64,000 nt of DNA from assembly GCA_914767715.1 (NCBI GenBank), contig OU612071.1, positions 27,029,681 through 27,093,680 on the forward strand. Direction: 5' to 3'. How positions within the stretch are numbered: position 1 is the first letter of the stretch; the number at the start of each line of letters is the position of its first letter. Made by a program: the position numbers and the translations under genes. The notes beneath the pieces were generated by a model. It was not told where the DNA came from. It saw nothing but the letters and a program-made list of their open reading frames with translations, and made no database searches. Positions 1 through 11,991 of this stretch are shown here, piece by piece. This DNA comes from Membranipora membranacea. Its lineage: Eukaryota; Bryozoa; Gymnolaemata; Cheilostomatida; Membraniporidae.

Positions 1-660
1 ACTTCCCCCCCCACATTAGGTGGCAATGCCAAGATTTAAGCCTCACTTCTATATCTTGTAGAAATCAATATGCACATAGCCCCGAGTGGCAGCAGTAGGT
101 TTTCAGTGTCGAAAGTAAAAATCAGGTTTGCTAACTAAGGGTTATCCCCTCATTTAATAGTGTAGGACAACTCTACTTAGTTGATATTCTAATGCTGTTT
201 TATGACGTATAACAATAATCCTAGTCCTATTTTTTTTTTCAATTTTTTCTCTTCAAACTACTCCTGGGTTTCTTCAGGTCCACATTTTTTTTCACACCTG
301 AATGTGTCTGCTCTGTGAGTGAAGCCATTATATCTGGCTGGATGAGTTTGCATAATTATGCTTTGTGTGATTTGGAAACTGGTCATGGTGTTTTTTTCAG
401 TTTCTGTTTTCCTTTGCAATGGCCTACACTGCTGAACTTTTCTACTTCAAGAGTGTTGCTGTTCTTGTTGATAACTTGAGTCCGCTTTCAGCTTCTTTTT
501 TGCGGATGAAGTCATAGGAATTCTTTACAAACAAGCATAATACAGTGGAGAGGCTCAAATTTGGATTTACATCGATACCACTCCTGTGTACTTTCCTTTC
601 TTAGCACCCCTTCTTCTCCTTGTTTGATCAAGGATTGATTAATGCTCATGAGCATGCTTG
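1..660. repeat. Long direct repeat, copy 1
   Basis: This segment is diverged but clearly alignable with 4171-5185. Shared landmarks are a C-run followed by CCACATTAGGTG at the left, AGGGTTATCCCCT, ACCTGAATGTGTCTG, TATCTGGCTGGATGA, and TTTGGATTTACATC near the right end. Both copies have the same orientation. Copy 2 is longer because it carries extra internal duplication. I see no long reading frame and cannot name the family. It is cut by the window edge, so the true left boundary is unknown. Confidence 0.75.
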
Positions 661-1690
661 TGTACATTGGTAATGTGGTTACTCAGTGACTGCCACTGGC
701 TGATAACCAAATCTTGTCAATTACACTGGGTCAGTGGAGTGGTTATAGCAACCCAATACAGATTATTCACAACGTTTATTCCTATTCAAACATTCAATTA
801 ATAATTATTGATAAATAACAAATAGGAGCTGGTACCATTGTCATATAAGAAATTGATGAAGCTAATGAACGCCCGCAATCTACTCTACAGTTTGCTAAAA
901 ATGAATTCAGTTTTTTATCTACTATGCGCTCCCTACTGAAATCTCACTATAACCATTCAATTCCAATAAAACTTCAGGGATTAATTACATAGCAGTTGTT
1001 CTACAATAAGTTGCACGACAAATAACAAATATAAAATACATGCCTGCACTACATCGACTGTAAAGATAATATGTACTTTATCTGTCAAAATATTTATAAC
1101 TACTGTGTATAACACTAAAAATACAAACAAAATCTCAGAAATATAAGTTGTTCTTAAATTGGGTAGCATGAGATTAAAACAAGGAATGGATGTCATTATG
1201 CTCCCATCATATAAAACATAAGATAACTTTAGATTACACAGGGAATAACGAGCAAATTAAGGGAGTACCATATATTACTCAGAAAAAATCCTGTACTCAA
1301 TTGACTCCTACAAAAGCTCTCTGTCCTTAGAGTTTTGCAGTCGCTGCACTCTTGTCTTTGTCAGCAGTTTTTCTAGGACTGATGTATTGGGTAACGAGCT
1401 CCTCTATTTCCTCTGCTGGAGTTGAGGGCAGAGTTGCAGTGACAGCTTGGGCTGGTTCCACTCAATATGAATTAACAATTCTTCTATTAACAAAATATTT
1501 TGGATTAGATGGTATGATTACTCTTATAGGATACCACAGTTGTTATAATGTGTATTGGACATAGAAGAATTAAAAAGGCTGCAATTATCGCATTTATATC
1601 TATATCTATATTGGCAGCTTGTAAATATCTTTTTTGCATTTTTTGGTGGTCAGAGTTGGAGTTGTCTTCCAATAATGTCACTTGTTAGTG
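661..1690. other. No convincing gene; one possible minus-strand exon
   Basis: Mostly AT-rich sequence with only short random frames. On the minus strand at about 1350-1440 a readable stretch containing PAEEIEELVTQYISPRK could be the last exon of a decayed gene that continues rightward. I do not recognise it. Confidence 0.25.
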
Positions 1691-1699
1691 ACTGTAGGC

Positions 1700-2060
1700 T
1701 GTGAGTTTTTATGATCACGATGCTCTGCTTACCCTAGCTCACAACTCTGGAGTCAACACAACCTGCCCCATGATATCCTTTTGTGATTCCTTTGTTTTGC
1801 TTTAATTTTCTCCCTGGCGGCTTTCAATGCAGGAAGATCCAGATATTTTCTGCTGCTATATGTATTTAAGAATGGTGAAGTTGCTGTCTGTAGGTATAAC
1901 CTTATCGTCCATGTCTATTAAGCAGCAGTCATTCTGTACCACCTAAAACTCTTTTCTTAAAAACTCTAATAATGTCAGCATATTTCTTGGAGGCTGACAT
2001 GTCCATTTTCCGGGTCGGCTTTTGAGCAAAGCGTTTCCACTTGCCTTGTACCTGCATTGC
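1700..2060 (-). pseudogene. Unrecognised exon-like remains, basic domain
   Basis: Read on the minus strand, about 2053-1935 gives a lysine-rich stretch with KWKRFAQKP followed by ASKKYADIIRVFKKRVLG. About 1860-1790 gives LPALKAARENKIKAKQRN. The composition looks like part of a DNA-binding or nuclear protein, but I cannot assign a family. No splice-bounded open frame of useful length survives. It lies downstream, in minus-strand sense, of the Harbinger-like fragment at 2421-2645 and may belong to the same decayed element; this is inference. Confidence 0.2.
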
Positions 2061-2130
2061 ATTGCATGTGTGAAAATATTTAGTCCACAAATAGAGTATT
2101 ACTATGAACAGGAGATCTAAATACCTGCAT

Positions 2131-2281
2131 CTTATTGACTGACAAAGTCTTGTTTTATTCTGTTATTATGAAAGTATAGCTGCTGTATTTGGTACTAAAA
2201 TTACAAATAATAGGCACAAATAGCCTGGAGTATATTTTTACTTGTGCATTGTGAGGCGAAGAAAAAATTTCCTCAAAATCC
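2131..2281. repeat. Local direct duplication, copy 1 (partner 2686-2838)
   Basis: ATTGACTGACAAAGTCT opens both copies and AATTTCCTC closes both, with GGCACAAATAGCCTGG inside. Spacing is about 555 bp. Copy 2 is joined to the transposase-like frame at 2421-2855 on the minus strand. A shorter third copy of the right-hand part occurs near 7966-8036. Confidence 0.75.
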
Positions 2282-2420
2282 AACTCAGCCTATGTTGCTG
2301 CTGGCCGAGGATATTTATCTATTCATCAGCTGTAGTCCAGCTACTGACTTTTTGAGGCTGTAAATTTGTGAGCACTGCACATTTATAAGTAAAATGTCAT
2401 TAGCGTGCCTTGGTGTTTTG

Positions 2421-2855
2421 TTATCTAAAATTGAAGAAAGAATACGAATATGCTTTGAGTCTTATAATCACACGCTCAACATGTATCCGCACATGAGCCA
2501 CATTCTTAGTTTCTTGTACATGTGTAGAAGTTATCTGTGCTGTTCCTTTTCCTGCTGGTGGTATTATCAGCTCAGCATGTGTGCTAAGTAGGCTAACTCC
2601 TAACAATGCAAACCCTCTGTCTGCCATAACTTTATCATTTGGATTAATATAGTAAAAAAAATTGGGAGTCTCTGTGCTTCTTCCATTGACTGACAAAGTC
2701 TGGTTTCTTTCTGTAATCATGAAAGTATAACTGCTGTATCTGGCACTAAAATACACACGATAGGCACAAATAGCCTGGGATATATTTTTCTTTCGATTGG
2801 ACATTGTGGGGCGAAGAATGAATTTCCTCCAAATCGAATTGATTGACTGGTTCAA
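2421..2855 (-). pseudogene. Harbinger/ISL2EU-type DDE_Tnp_4 transposase C-terminal fragment
   Basis: A 144-codon minus-strand frame whose second half (from about nt 2645 down) resembles the end of a DDE_Tnp_4 transposase. Visible are DKVMADRGF, where the Asp would be the second catalytic acidic residue, then LIIPPAGKG, then VAHVRIHVERVIIRLKAYS, the usual HVER block in which the Glu would be the third catalytic residue. These motifs are established for Harbinger-like and ISL2EU-like DNA transposases. The upstream half of the domain is missing or replaced: the residues before the Asp block come from the duplicated segment 2686-2838 rather than recognisable transposase. The fragment is therefore a broken gene with no visible terminal repeats. 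The family call is fairly secure; the subgroup is not. Confidence 0.7.
2686..2838. repeat. Local direct duplication, copy 2 (partner 2131-2281)
   Basis: Second copy of the 150-bp duplicated unit. It supplies the N-terminal part of the Harbinger-like reading frame on the minus strand. Confidence 0.75.
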
Positions 2856-4170
2856 AAATTAAATACTGCTGTTTGACAGCTTTTAAAACCTCAGTGTTAA
2901 TCTTTGGCTGCTTGGTATTATTTTGTACGAGGGGTTCTTCAAGGCGCCTGAAACAATCCTTCAAGACATGCTTGTTTCATATGTAGGGCATTATTTCGGT
3001 CTGCTAAAGATCGATTCTGAAGCATTAACGCTTCTGAAACCTCAGTGTGATCCTTTGGCTGATGGTTTTTCATGTGCAGTCGCTTCTTCCGGCGGCCTGA
3101 CATAGCCTGTTATAATGTTATTTTCAGTATACGGAGCATAATATTGCTCTAATAATGATTGATTTTGCATCATTGACTGTAAGTTAGGTCTAAAACTCTC
3201 ATACCTGATGTAGCTGGCTGTATGAGTTAATAGGGTTCAACACATCAACCATTGACAGTATGGGCTTGGTCGAGAGGACATCAAGTCATTTTAGTATAGC
3301 TGTCACCTTGTCCCCAACAGCATGGTCTCTGAAGTAGGCACATATTGGATCCCAGTATTTAGGAAGCCCAGATATACAGGGTTTCATACTCAGCTAGCAT
3401 GTATATCTCAGTATATAGACAGGACATCTTCAGAACCAAATTTAAAGCAATACCTTCGAGCATGTTAATGAAAGACTCCAAATTTGTCATCACGACTTCT
3501 TCCTCTTGGGCCAGGCGACCTTTGTTGTGGCTGTATTAAACTTTGATTGCTTTGTGGACATCTGAGGCGGTGAGTGGCTTCGCTCTGCCCTTGTTCCTAA
3601 GGATGTCCGCTAGGCTATGACTACGTACCATATCCATAAACTAAAATTAGAAACAATCAGGAAAATGCAATAATATACATGTACATGTATAGCCTATGGG
3701 ACTGATATAGGGAGCAGTACTGAATAATTACTGTATTCTCCAATATAAAAAAGTACTACATTTCATTTTCCTCAATCAAATTTCATCCTCTGTTAGCGCA
3801 AGCACAAATTGTAGAGAGGGTATTTTTGGTATGTGTACATATATATTATCGTTGGCCAGGGTCGTATTTAACCATGGTGAACAGGTAAACGTTCCCAGTT
3901 GAAAATTTATTTCACCAAAAATCCATCAAATGAGTCAAAAGTAGGGTTTGTTATGCCATAAGTTTTTTGAACCATCTATGTCTAAAATATGAGTAGTTTG
4001 AGGGCTCAAACAGTGTTAATATGGGTTAGTGGTTCCTCTAGAGTGGGAAAATACTTTGCACTAACTAGTAAAGAAGAAGCAAGTATTCAACTGGCTTGTG
4101 GTTAGAGGTAATGACATCATAAAATAGCCATTTATTTCAAGCCCAGATTTTGACAGTGAGCTATGAAAAT
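2856..4170. other. Decayed repeat DNA, a few exon-like shreds
   Basis: On the minus strand, about 3470-3540 reads through VVMTNLESFINMLEG and then GT, like an exon end. About 3230-3350 gives PKYWDPICAYFRDHAVGDK in another frame. These look like pieces of a decayed transposable-element gene but I do not recognise the family. The remainder shows nothing. Confidence 0.2.
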
Positions 4171-5185
4171 ACCCCCCCCCCCACATTAGGTGACAAAGCC
4201 AAGATTCAAGCCTCATTTCGTTGTCTAGTAGAAATCGATTTGCACACATCAACCCAAGTGGCGGCGAGATGTTTTCGTTGTTCAAAGTAAAATTAAGGTT
4301 TACTAAGGGTTATCCCCTTATCAACTAGTGGAGGAGAACACTATATTGTTGATTTTCAAATGCAGTTCTACGACGTAGGACAATAATCTGGTGTTTCTCT
4401 CTTGACACGCCTGCATAGATCAGGGTGTGCCTTTCAAACTTAAACCTCTTGAGCTTGCTTGCCTCCACCCTAGTCCTAGTCTCTTTTCTCTTCATCAAAC
4501 TAACCCTGGATTTTCTTCAGGTTCGATTTTTTTTCACACCTGAATGTGTCTGCTCTAAGAGTTGAGCCATTCTATCTGGCTGGATGAGATTGTATAAATA
4601 TGCTTCTACTGATTTGGAAACGTAAACCATTTTTTTTTCATGACAAACTTGCACTGATGAGCCACAAGGGTGTGACCTTCAAGCTTGAACCTTTAGAGTG
4701 AGCCACCCTCAATCCTAGTCCTACTTTGTTTTGTCTTACTAATCCAGGTTCAATTTTTCTTTTACATCTGAATGTGTCTGTCAATCATTTATATCTGGCT
4801 GGATGAATTTGCATAAATATGCTTCTAGGGATTTGGAATCTTGGGTAGTGCCGTTGATCAATCTTTCCCCTTTTTTTTTATCACAGCAATGTCTATGGCT
4901 AAATTTGGTCATTATTTTCAGTTCCTGATTCAGCATCAGCTTACACTGCTGACAATTCCTAGTGCAAGAGCGAAGTTGTTCTTGTTGATAACTGGAGTCT
5001 GCAGCTTCCAGCTTTTTTTATGCAGACATAGTCGGTAGAATTTCGTTTCAATCACATTTGATTGCTATTGTAATAAGGTTGAGAGGCACGAATTTGGATT
5101 TACATCAATACCAATCCCGTGCACTTCTCTTTATGAGCACCTATTCTTCTCCCTGGGTGATCAAGTTTTGAGTAATACTCATGAT
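4171..5185. repeat. Long direct repeat, copy 2 (partner 1-660)
   Basis: Diverged second copy of the repeat at the left edge, beginning at a C-run plus CCACATTAGGTGAC. The portion around ATGTGTCTG..TATCTGGCTGGATGA is itself present twice here (about 4540-4620 and 4760-4840), so this copy has an internal tandem duplication. No coding potential is recognised. Confidence 0.75.
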
Positions 5186-7076
5186 GGTGCAGTTGAAGAA
5201 TGGAGCTTATTTATAGTGACGTTTTGGCAACCTGGACATAGTATTACAAGAAAAGATATTTTAATGCACTTATAGTGACCTTTGCATAAAAGGTCATGCT
5301 AATCTTATGGAGATGGCTACAACAACAACCTCATGTGGGATTCCCATCAACTTATACTGTGCATGATAGTCAATTATAAGAATTGAATTTGAGCTGTCTC
5401 TGCATATTTTTTAATTGTCAAGAATTAAATCGAAATGATAACTTCTTTAACTCTGTATCAACATAATAAGATCATAACATCTTAAAGGATCAATTTGAAA
5501 AACATCATGTAATTCTTCTGCATTTTATTAATTAATAACCACTAAAAAATATGTCAAAATAAGTTGAAACATCTGATGATGCATGGGACATTCAGTTAGC
5601 ATTAAAATGATGCAAACACTTTTGAAAATAAGGGAATAAGATAAGAAAGTTTAGTATCGGGGACTGGAAGGAAATTTGGAAACTATCCATCAGAATCATC
5701 CAAACATCTTGTGAATTCCTTTCGTGCCCTGTTAGACGGAGGCTTTAACAGAATGTAGAAAACGGGCATATTATCTATATATATATTCACAATAAATTCC
5801 ATTCTGATCGGTAAATATATCACGTTTGATGAATTAAATCGATGGTTTCTATTAATACCGCAAAGAATTACAAAATATTTTCAGCAACTATTTTTAAATG
5901 GTACGGGACAATGTGAGAAAAGGTATATTATGTCAATACTGAGTTGTCTGCCCATGGTCTCCATGTTGAATTTAATTCTCAAATGCAAAATATCAAAAAA
6001 CAACTGAAAATCCAAAAGTCAGTCCTTTGAAATAACTAATGCTTGCCAAAATGTTTGCACGCAAAACATGTTTAGGATTATTAATATTCAATTGAGGGAA
6101 TTCTTATCATAAATATAAAGTCTTTCAAAAAAGTTACCTAATATTTTTTGCCACCCTTTTGGTGAGGGGCAGCTCACAGTACGTCGGCTATTTTTATGTC
6201 TTTTACCTTCTGGGTATAACCCTGCGGTATCAGTGCTCCTACAACACAATAGAATATCAATTTGATAAAAATAATGAATTAAATCAAAGTCTTACTTCCC
6301 TCAACTCTCATTCACATGACAGAAAGCTTCTCCTGGATGGGACATCATCTAGTCGCTCATTACTTGAATGTATTGCGCAATGAAAACCAAGCCCTAACAT
6401 CATAAACAACAACTGACATATATTATATGGATTAGGGGACCTGACCCTGAACAAGCATATATCGCTATTTATGCATGGTTGATGGAACGGATTTCAGATT
6501 TTTATTCAGAAATAACATACAGCCAACCATTGTAAACTGAAGTCAAGTAGCTTGCTTGAGTTTATGAAGGCTATTACTAGCATGTCAATCAATGCACAAG
6601 GTGAAAGCTACCAGATTTTTAGCTATATCCAGTTACTGACACAAAGGTACCAATACTTTGTATTTTACCACCATCAATATTATGCATATATCAATGTTTA
6701 CAACTGAAAAGCATGTGATGTTGCGTGGTATTCCAATGTTTCAAGTTATACAATCGGAGGCTTGAAGTGTATGAATAATTACTTACTGCCTATTCCGTGA
6801 TAAATTCGTGTTACACCAAAGGCTCTTTTTGTCTCAGTTCCATGAAGACAAAAGTCCGACCACACCATGTTTGATCCGACCCTCTTAATGACCCTGGCAA
6901 CACATTTGTCTGCTGATTTCCCGCCAATGGTTTTGATATACCTTATCTGAATAATGCAGACAAAATACTTATTTTACTTAACTAAGTGCCTGCTAGGGAC
7001 ATACCGACACTTCTATATCTGATGGAACAAATGAAATCGTAAGAATTTGTTGGGCTTCTCATTGCCAAAATTAGTT
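5186..7076. other. No feature seen
   Basis: AT-rich sequence with only short frames on either strand. A 74-codon plus frame at 6159-6383 has no recognisable motif. No terminal repeats, tRNA-like or structured element was found. Confidence 0.4.
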
Positions 7077-7154
7077 AACATCTCAAATTATTGGTAGGTG
7101 ATCAAATTGATTATAGAAAATTTCTCTTGGATTATTTCCGTACTTTTCACAACA
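7077..7154. repeat. 78-bp direct repeat, copy 1 (partner 7571-7648)
   Basis: AACATCTCAAATTATTGGTA through TTTTCACAACA is identical, by eye, to 7571-7648. The two copies flank the 158-bp tandem duplication, so this looks like a recent local rearrangement. Confidence 0.85.
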
Positions 7155-7230
7155 ACTCGGCACATTTATGAATAGAGACAGTATCCACCACTGACTACCA
7201 TCAGTTTTTGCCATATTTATTCCCATTTAC

Positions 7231-7546
7231 GCCATGTGTGATGAATAGTGTGAACACCACAATCATCTGAATCTTTCTACTGGGGAACATCAACGACATT
7301 ATACCTAGCCTTTTCACCTCGTTCCATCCCTAGGTATTTCCTAGAACAATCAAGTAGATTGAAAGAATTAAAAGATATGGGCTGATACGCCATGCATGAT
7401 GAATAGTGTGAACACCACAATCATCTGAATCTTTCTGCTGGGGAACATCAATGACATTATACCTAGCCTTTTCACCTCGTTCCATCCCTAGGTATTTCCT
7501 AGAACAATCAAGTAGATTGAAAGAATTAAAAGATATGGGCTGTGTA
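7231..7546. repeat. Tandem duplication, 158-bp period
   Basis: Units 7231-7388 and 7389-7546 both begin GCCATG..TGATGAATAGTG and include ACCTCGTTCCATCCCTAGG. They differ at only a handful of positions, such as TTTCTACTGG versus TTTCTGCTGG. No reading frame. Confidence 0.85.
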
Positions 7547-7570
7547 TTGGTATCTCAAATTATTATATAG

Positions 7571-7648
7571 AACATCTCAAATTATTGGTAGGTGATCAAA
7601 TTGATTATAGAAAATTTCTCTTGGATTATTTCCGTACTTTTCACAACA
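7571..7648. repeat. 78-bp direct repeat, copy 2
   Basis: Identical partner of 7077-7154, 494 bp downstream in the same orientation. Confidence 0.85.
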
Positions 7649-7692
7649 TTCATGGCATGATTTGGCATCTCTTTTTTAAATTCCTCAAGTAC

Positions 7693-8050
7693 TTATAAAT
7701 CTGTTTCGCTTTGCTTTGTCTCCAACCAGTTCACCCTCGAAACCATGGAATTCAACCGCACTTTCCAGTGGGTTGAGAAAATAGTCGTTAAACTCCGGCT
7801 TTGTTTCCGATGCGCCGTTTCCCATCGCCTGCAGTCTCTGGTCAATGCTTTGCGTTTTGCTGCTGCTTGGGTGTGGTCAGGTTTTTCGTTTTTTTTTTCT
7901 GTGGAAGACCTGAAACAAAATGTGGCTTTTATAGCTCCATCTGTGACTTCAATATACTTATCCATGGCACAAATATCCTGAAATATATTGTTATTTTGAT
8001 TGGGCATTGTGAGAGGAAGAATGAATTCCCCCTAAATAAATTGGTGGTTT
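7693..8050 (-). pseudogene. Unrecognised exon-like frame sharing sequence with 2750-2840
   Basis: A 104-codon minus-strand frame (8007-7693) rich in charged residues. Its start region, TGGGCATTGTGAGAGGAAGAATGAATT on the plus strand in two overlapping parts, matches the duplicated segment near 2131-2281 and 2686-2838, so it is a third dispersed copy of the same exon edge. I do not recognise a domain. It is probably a relic of the same unnamed element. Confidence 0.3.
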
Positions 8051-8726
8051 GGTTACAAAGTCGAATTTAGCTGTTTGACAGATATTTTCCGTATTCTCAT
8101 GAGCAGGATGCAAAATAATATGATATAATATAATATATTGCCGTTGTTTCATAATGAAATATAGACTATATGGCTAAATAGACTAATACAGTCCAGGATC
8201 CTTCAGTCTTTTTTAATAACTGATGCTGTTACTTTCTGACAGATCGGGCTTGTTAGGAAATCCACAATATAGACCTGCTCCCTTCTTTGAGACCTATGAT
8301 AACTGAGTTAATTAGTCAGCAGGAAATAAAATATAATATAATGTTTATATATATAATAGAAACATCAAATATATAATAGAAACATCAACAAAACTTGTAT
8401 AATAACGAGTTACGTGAAAGGCCAGGAGTTAAAGACAACTCATTCCTTGGATAGACCGAAAAAAATTTTAGTAGAAAGAACATTTTATCACTGGAGTTTA
8501 GTTGTGAAATCCTTTCAAGATTAAAGTCAATTACTCAATTATATTATTAACAGCTGCTGATGAGGCTCAAAATCCGAATCTATAAGGCTTTTCATCTGAG
8601 GATGTTTTTTTGTAGAAATAAGCAGGTATGGGTGCTATGATTCTAATTTAAATCATTGCATAAACTTATCTGAAACCTTAATAGTGGCAAGAAATGATAT
8701 AACAGCCATTAACTGGAGGTTTGGAA
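8051..8726. other. No feature seen
   Basis: AT-rich sequence with short ATATAATAGAAACATCAA duplications near 8345-8390. No coding or structural element recognised. Confidence 0.4.
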
Positions 8727-9048
8727 TCAATGACAGCATGACAGCTTCCCAAGGTTGACGACAGGTGTAAACCTGCTCAACAGGTACCTTCCTGGTGAAA
8801 GGGTTTGTGAGCCCCTTGGTCTGCGTGGTTGGCTGACCAGGGCCCTGTGGGGGTGTGGTGCATAGTCAGCAGGCGCGGCGGGCCGGGTTCCTTGGGCTGT
8901 CTTCGGCCACATAGTTCTTGGTCATACTGTTAATCGGGCGGTCGCCATTCTAGTCTCTGACTACCTGATCGCTCCGCTGTCATCATTTTCTTTTAGAAGA
9001 ACCTTTTATTACAAATAAACACAAACAGAAACCGGAAAAAAAAAAAAT
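8727..9048 (+). mobile_element. GC-rich retroposed segment ending in poly(A)
   Basis: About 8735-8965 is strikingly GC-rich (for example GCAGGCGCGGCGGGCCGGG) compared with its surroundings. It is followed by an AATAAA at about 9014 and by a run of 12 A at about 9037-9048. That order is what a retroposed transcript or LINE 3' end leaves behind, in plus orientation. I cannot identify the parent, and the encoded frames show no known motif. Left boundary and target duplication are not clear. Confidence 0.4.
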
Positions 9049-10300
9049 TCTCTGTAAAGTCAAGTTTGGGAGTTAGGATTGTCCCGAGAAACTGCTACTG
9101 GTTGTCAACTCCCCTAAGCTCTTCATACTTTCTACAAAGACCATTCTCAGTTTGAGCTGAATCTCTAAAATGCAAAAGACTCATCTTTCTACCAAATATG
9201 GCTATATGGAATTATATATATGCTAAGTTAACCGAGAATATTTCAGAGGGCGTGGTCTGTTATGATATTACTGTCCTCCCTGTACTGATCTGATTTGCCA
9301 TTTTTCATTGAAAGAACACAATTCAAAATATCCTTATAAACACATACCTTGTTCTGTAATACCCTCCAATGTATCCTCAGAGCATCCAGTTGTCGATGTG
9401 GTGTTTACGTCGAGCATCCGCATCAATACTGACTGCAGCAGCCAAACTTAATATCATTTATATCATTATTGAGCTACATTAGCCAGCTATTGCTGTTTCT
9501 CTTCTTGGTTATACACACTATTTTGTGTAACGCAATCATGGGTAACATTATTTTAAGTGTGCAAATTTGGGATCTCACCATAACTATGAAGCTCATCTTC
9601 ACAATATCTGTCGTCATCGACCCAAATATTACAGCTTTCTGACCAGTTCTGTGATGATTCCTTTGGTAGTCCGTCATCCTCTAACCCATTTCCAGTAATT
9701 TCTTAGCTTGAATTGCTCAAACGTATCATGGAACATCTGCCATACGTCCTCTGTTTTTTTAGTAGGTTGTCCCAGGTGATTTTTCCATATAAGTTAATTT
9801 ATGTTTGGTTAGTTTCTTATTATAGCTACAGTAATCAGGATTCCAGAACTCTTTTCATTTTTGTTGTAGGACAAACGGTTCAAAAGTTATAGCAGTAACT
9901 CCAACCCGAAAATCGCTGTCATTTCATCAAGCGCTGCTATATAGACCCATATGATAGATAGTGCCATTTCAGGATCATATGAGGCAAGGTCATATCACTG
10001 TTTTTACAATTACTTTTGAATGAATAGACATAAATACTTCAAATTTGATGTCCATATGTCTCACCAAACTGTTAAACTATTCGGCACTTTTTTTTGAGTT
10101 CCCGATATTTGTGCCAAGATGGCCGCCAAAACGTGCTCCAAGATGGGGGCGAGAAACAGAAAATCGAAAGAAATTTAACTGATTTGTTTGTTTGTTTGTT
10201 TAATTTATGACTTCTCATCCGAGAATGCTTACATAATAAAAGTAGTGTGCTTTCAAAAAGCCCCTCTAAAAATATATGAACAAAAATAAAATAAATCATT
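9049..10300. other. No gene seen; short TTTG repeat
   Basis: AT-rich sequence without recognisable coding content. A short TTTG microsatellite lies at about 10183-10202, adjacent to the LINE-like tail to its right, and may be part of that element's 3' untranslated region. Confidence 0.35.
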
Positions 10301-10519
10301 TCAAATGGCATAAAACTCAGGATTGGCAAAAATTCCACATTTTCTCTTCTCAGTTCGACATTTAGGCATACAAATGGTGCCCTCAGAGTTACGGGTTGAG
10401 CGTCTGAGTCTGGTTTTATTGAGCGGAAGTCGATTGTGTAGGGGATGGTTATCGTCAGATACAATACGATGTACGTATTTGTGGCATATGTCGTTTAGTA
10501 AATCATTTAGTGGTAGCAA
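10301..10519 (-). pseudogene. LINE ORF2 C-terminal tail fragment
   Basis: The minus-strand frame contains HPLHNRLPLNKTRLRRSTRN followed by ICMPKCRTEKRK. The pattern of HPL, a few residues, LP, then an RN block and RTE resembles the extreme C-terminus of jockey/CR1-type LINE ORF2 proteins, downstream of the reverse transcriptase. Only the tail is present, with the TTTG-rich sequence following in minus sense, as expected of a 5'-truncated LINE copy. The family assignment is tentative because the catalytic part is absent. Confidence 0.4.
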
Positions 10520-10780
10520 ATTAGCATATTATTGTCATAAATAACCAGTTCATGACTCAATCGAGAAAAAATTGACATTAAAAGGATATTTGACGAATTT
10601 GGAAGGAAACAAGATGGCTGTCGCAAACAGGAAATGGAGCTTTTGACGCTGATTCGAAAAAAGAAATATGAGCATGTAATATATCATTTGAAGCAGAAAA
10701 TTATAGCCTTATAGACTGTGTATCTTAGAGTTGTCTATAACCAAATTACCAGTTTATAATTGCCAACCATTGTCAGTTTT
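10520..10780. other. No feature seen
   Basis: Short AT-rich spacer with no recognised element. Confidence 0.4.
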
Positions 10781-11038
10781 TCAGTCTGTAATTACCAGGT
10801 TGCCGTTCTTCAGATCCTGCAGAAGGTTGAATGTCCATACCTCTTCTGGATATTCATCATATACAACATTGTACTCTACGCGCATCACGCTCTCCCGAAT
10901 CTCGACCATCTCTCTCACGTTTCCACAAAACCAATCGGCACTCTCTTCACTCTCGCATCTATGCCTCATACGCTTTCCAGCCGGAGACCCCGGATCTACC
11001 ATGTAGCCTGTGAGCTTCTGCTTTTCCTTGGCAATCAT
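10781..11038 (-). CDS. Small Tudor-like barrel domain frame
   Basis: An 85-codon open frame with the order GKRMRHRCE, ADWFCGNVREMVE, VEYNVVYDEYPEE, FNLLQDLKNGNL. An opening GKR.RH, an aromatic W/F pair, a central VxYDxxxE strand and a closing LLxDLKxGxL is the arrangement seen in a small Tudor-like domain widespread in invertebrate uncharacterised proteins. It could be a single exon of a larger, possibly transposon-derived gene. No neighbouring exon could be joined with confidence. A G-run lies at 11095-11108 beyond its upstream side. Confidence 0.35.
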   Translation of the reverse strand: MIAKEKQKLTGYMVDPGSPAGKRMRHRCESEESADWFCGNVREMVEIRESVMRVEYNVVYDEYPEEVWTFNLLQDLKNGNLVITD

Positions 11039-11991
11039 CCGGCCGTCTCGATCCTTCTCTCTTCTCTGGATTAGTGTCGCCAGGGAGAATGGAAGGGGGG
11101 GGGGGGGGAGCTTGCACTAAACGTATTGGCCAATCACAGACAAGCACTGGTGAATAAATGTTGATTACGGCCAAAATTAGTATTCAAATAGATACATCAC
11201 ACTCATTTTTTTATGTTTTATCCATGAAATATACAAATCCAATAAAAACTATTGTCAGCAACCAATCCAGAACACTTGATTCATGTCCTGAACACGTTAT
11301 TACAACACAATTGTACTTAAAACACTCATTAATCATCCATAAGAGGCCCATGCCGACATTTTTCGCTCCTGAACTTCCCACATTCTGTAAGATTCCCAGC
11401 CTTTTAGTGACACTAGGTATGCATATGAGATATTTTTGGACAACACCCCCCCAATCATAGGTGCTAAAATAATTGGATGGATTACAGCAGTATTAATAGA
11501 GTGAACTCAAAATAAAAATCCAAAGAGTTAATTCTGGCTACGGTAGGTAGCTCAGTTGTCGTTGTTTAACCAGGATTAGTCTAGCCATTTTGACATACGG
11601 AATTATGTCGATTAACATGAATGCATATATCTCAATGTAGGCAGGGAGAATGATGTAGGGAGATATATTTGTTGTTTCCGAGGCATTCTGAGGCCTATAC
11701 CAAAAATGGGGAGTTTAATTAAGATGTTGATAGCATGGGCATATCTGGTGCTATGCTGTGAAATAAAGTGGGCAACATTTTGATCGAGACTCCAATGTAA
11801 TCTAGTAGTATCCACCCCAACTCTCTAATGTATTGCCCCTATTGTTAAATTATCCTCATGATGGTCAAATTTGATCAATTTTTCGCTATCAATTTCATGT
11901 TATTAGTTAACTAAATTTGTTTTTGTTGATTGATTTCACTGAATAGTGTGGGCAATAATATGTTTTGATATTATAATCTGGTATATCAATT
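11039..11991. other. No gene seen; G homopolymer
   Basis: Contains a run of 14 G at 11095-11108. Otherwise there are only short frames of no recognisable content. Confidence 0.4.
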
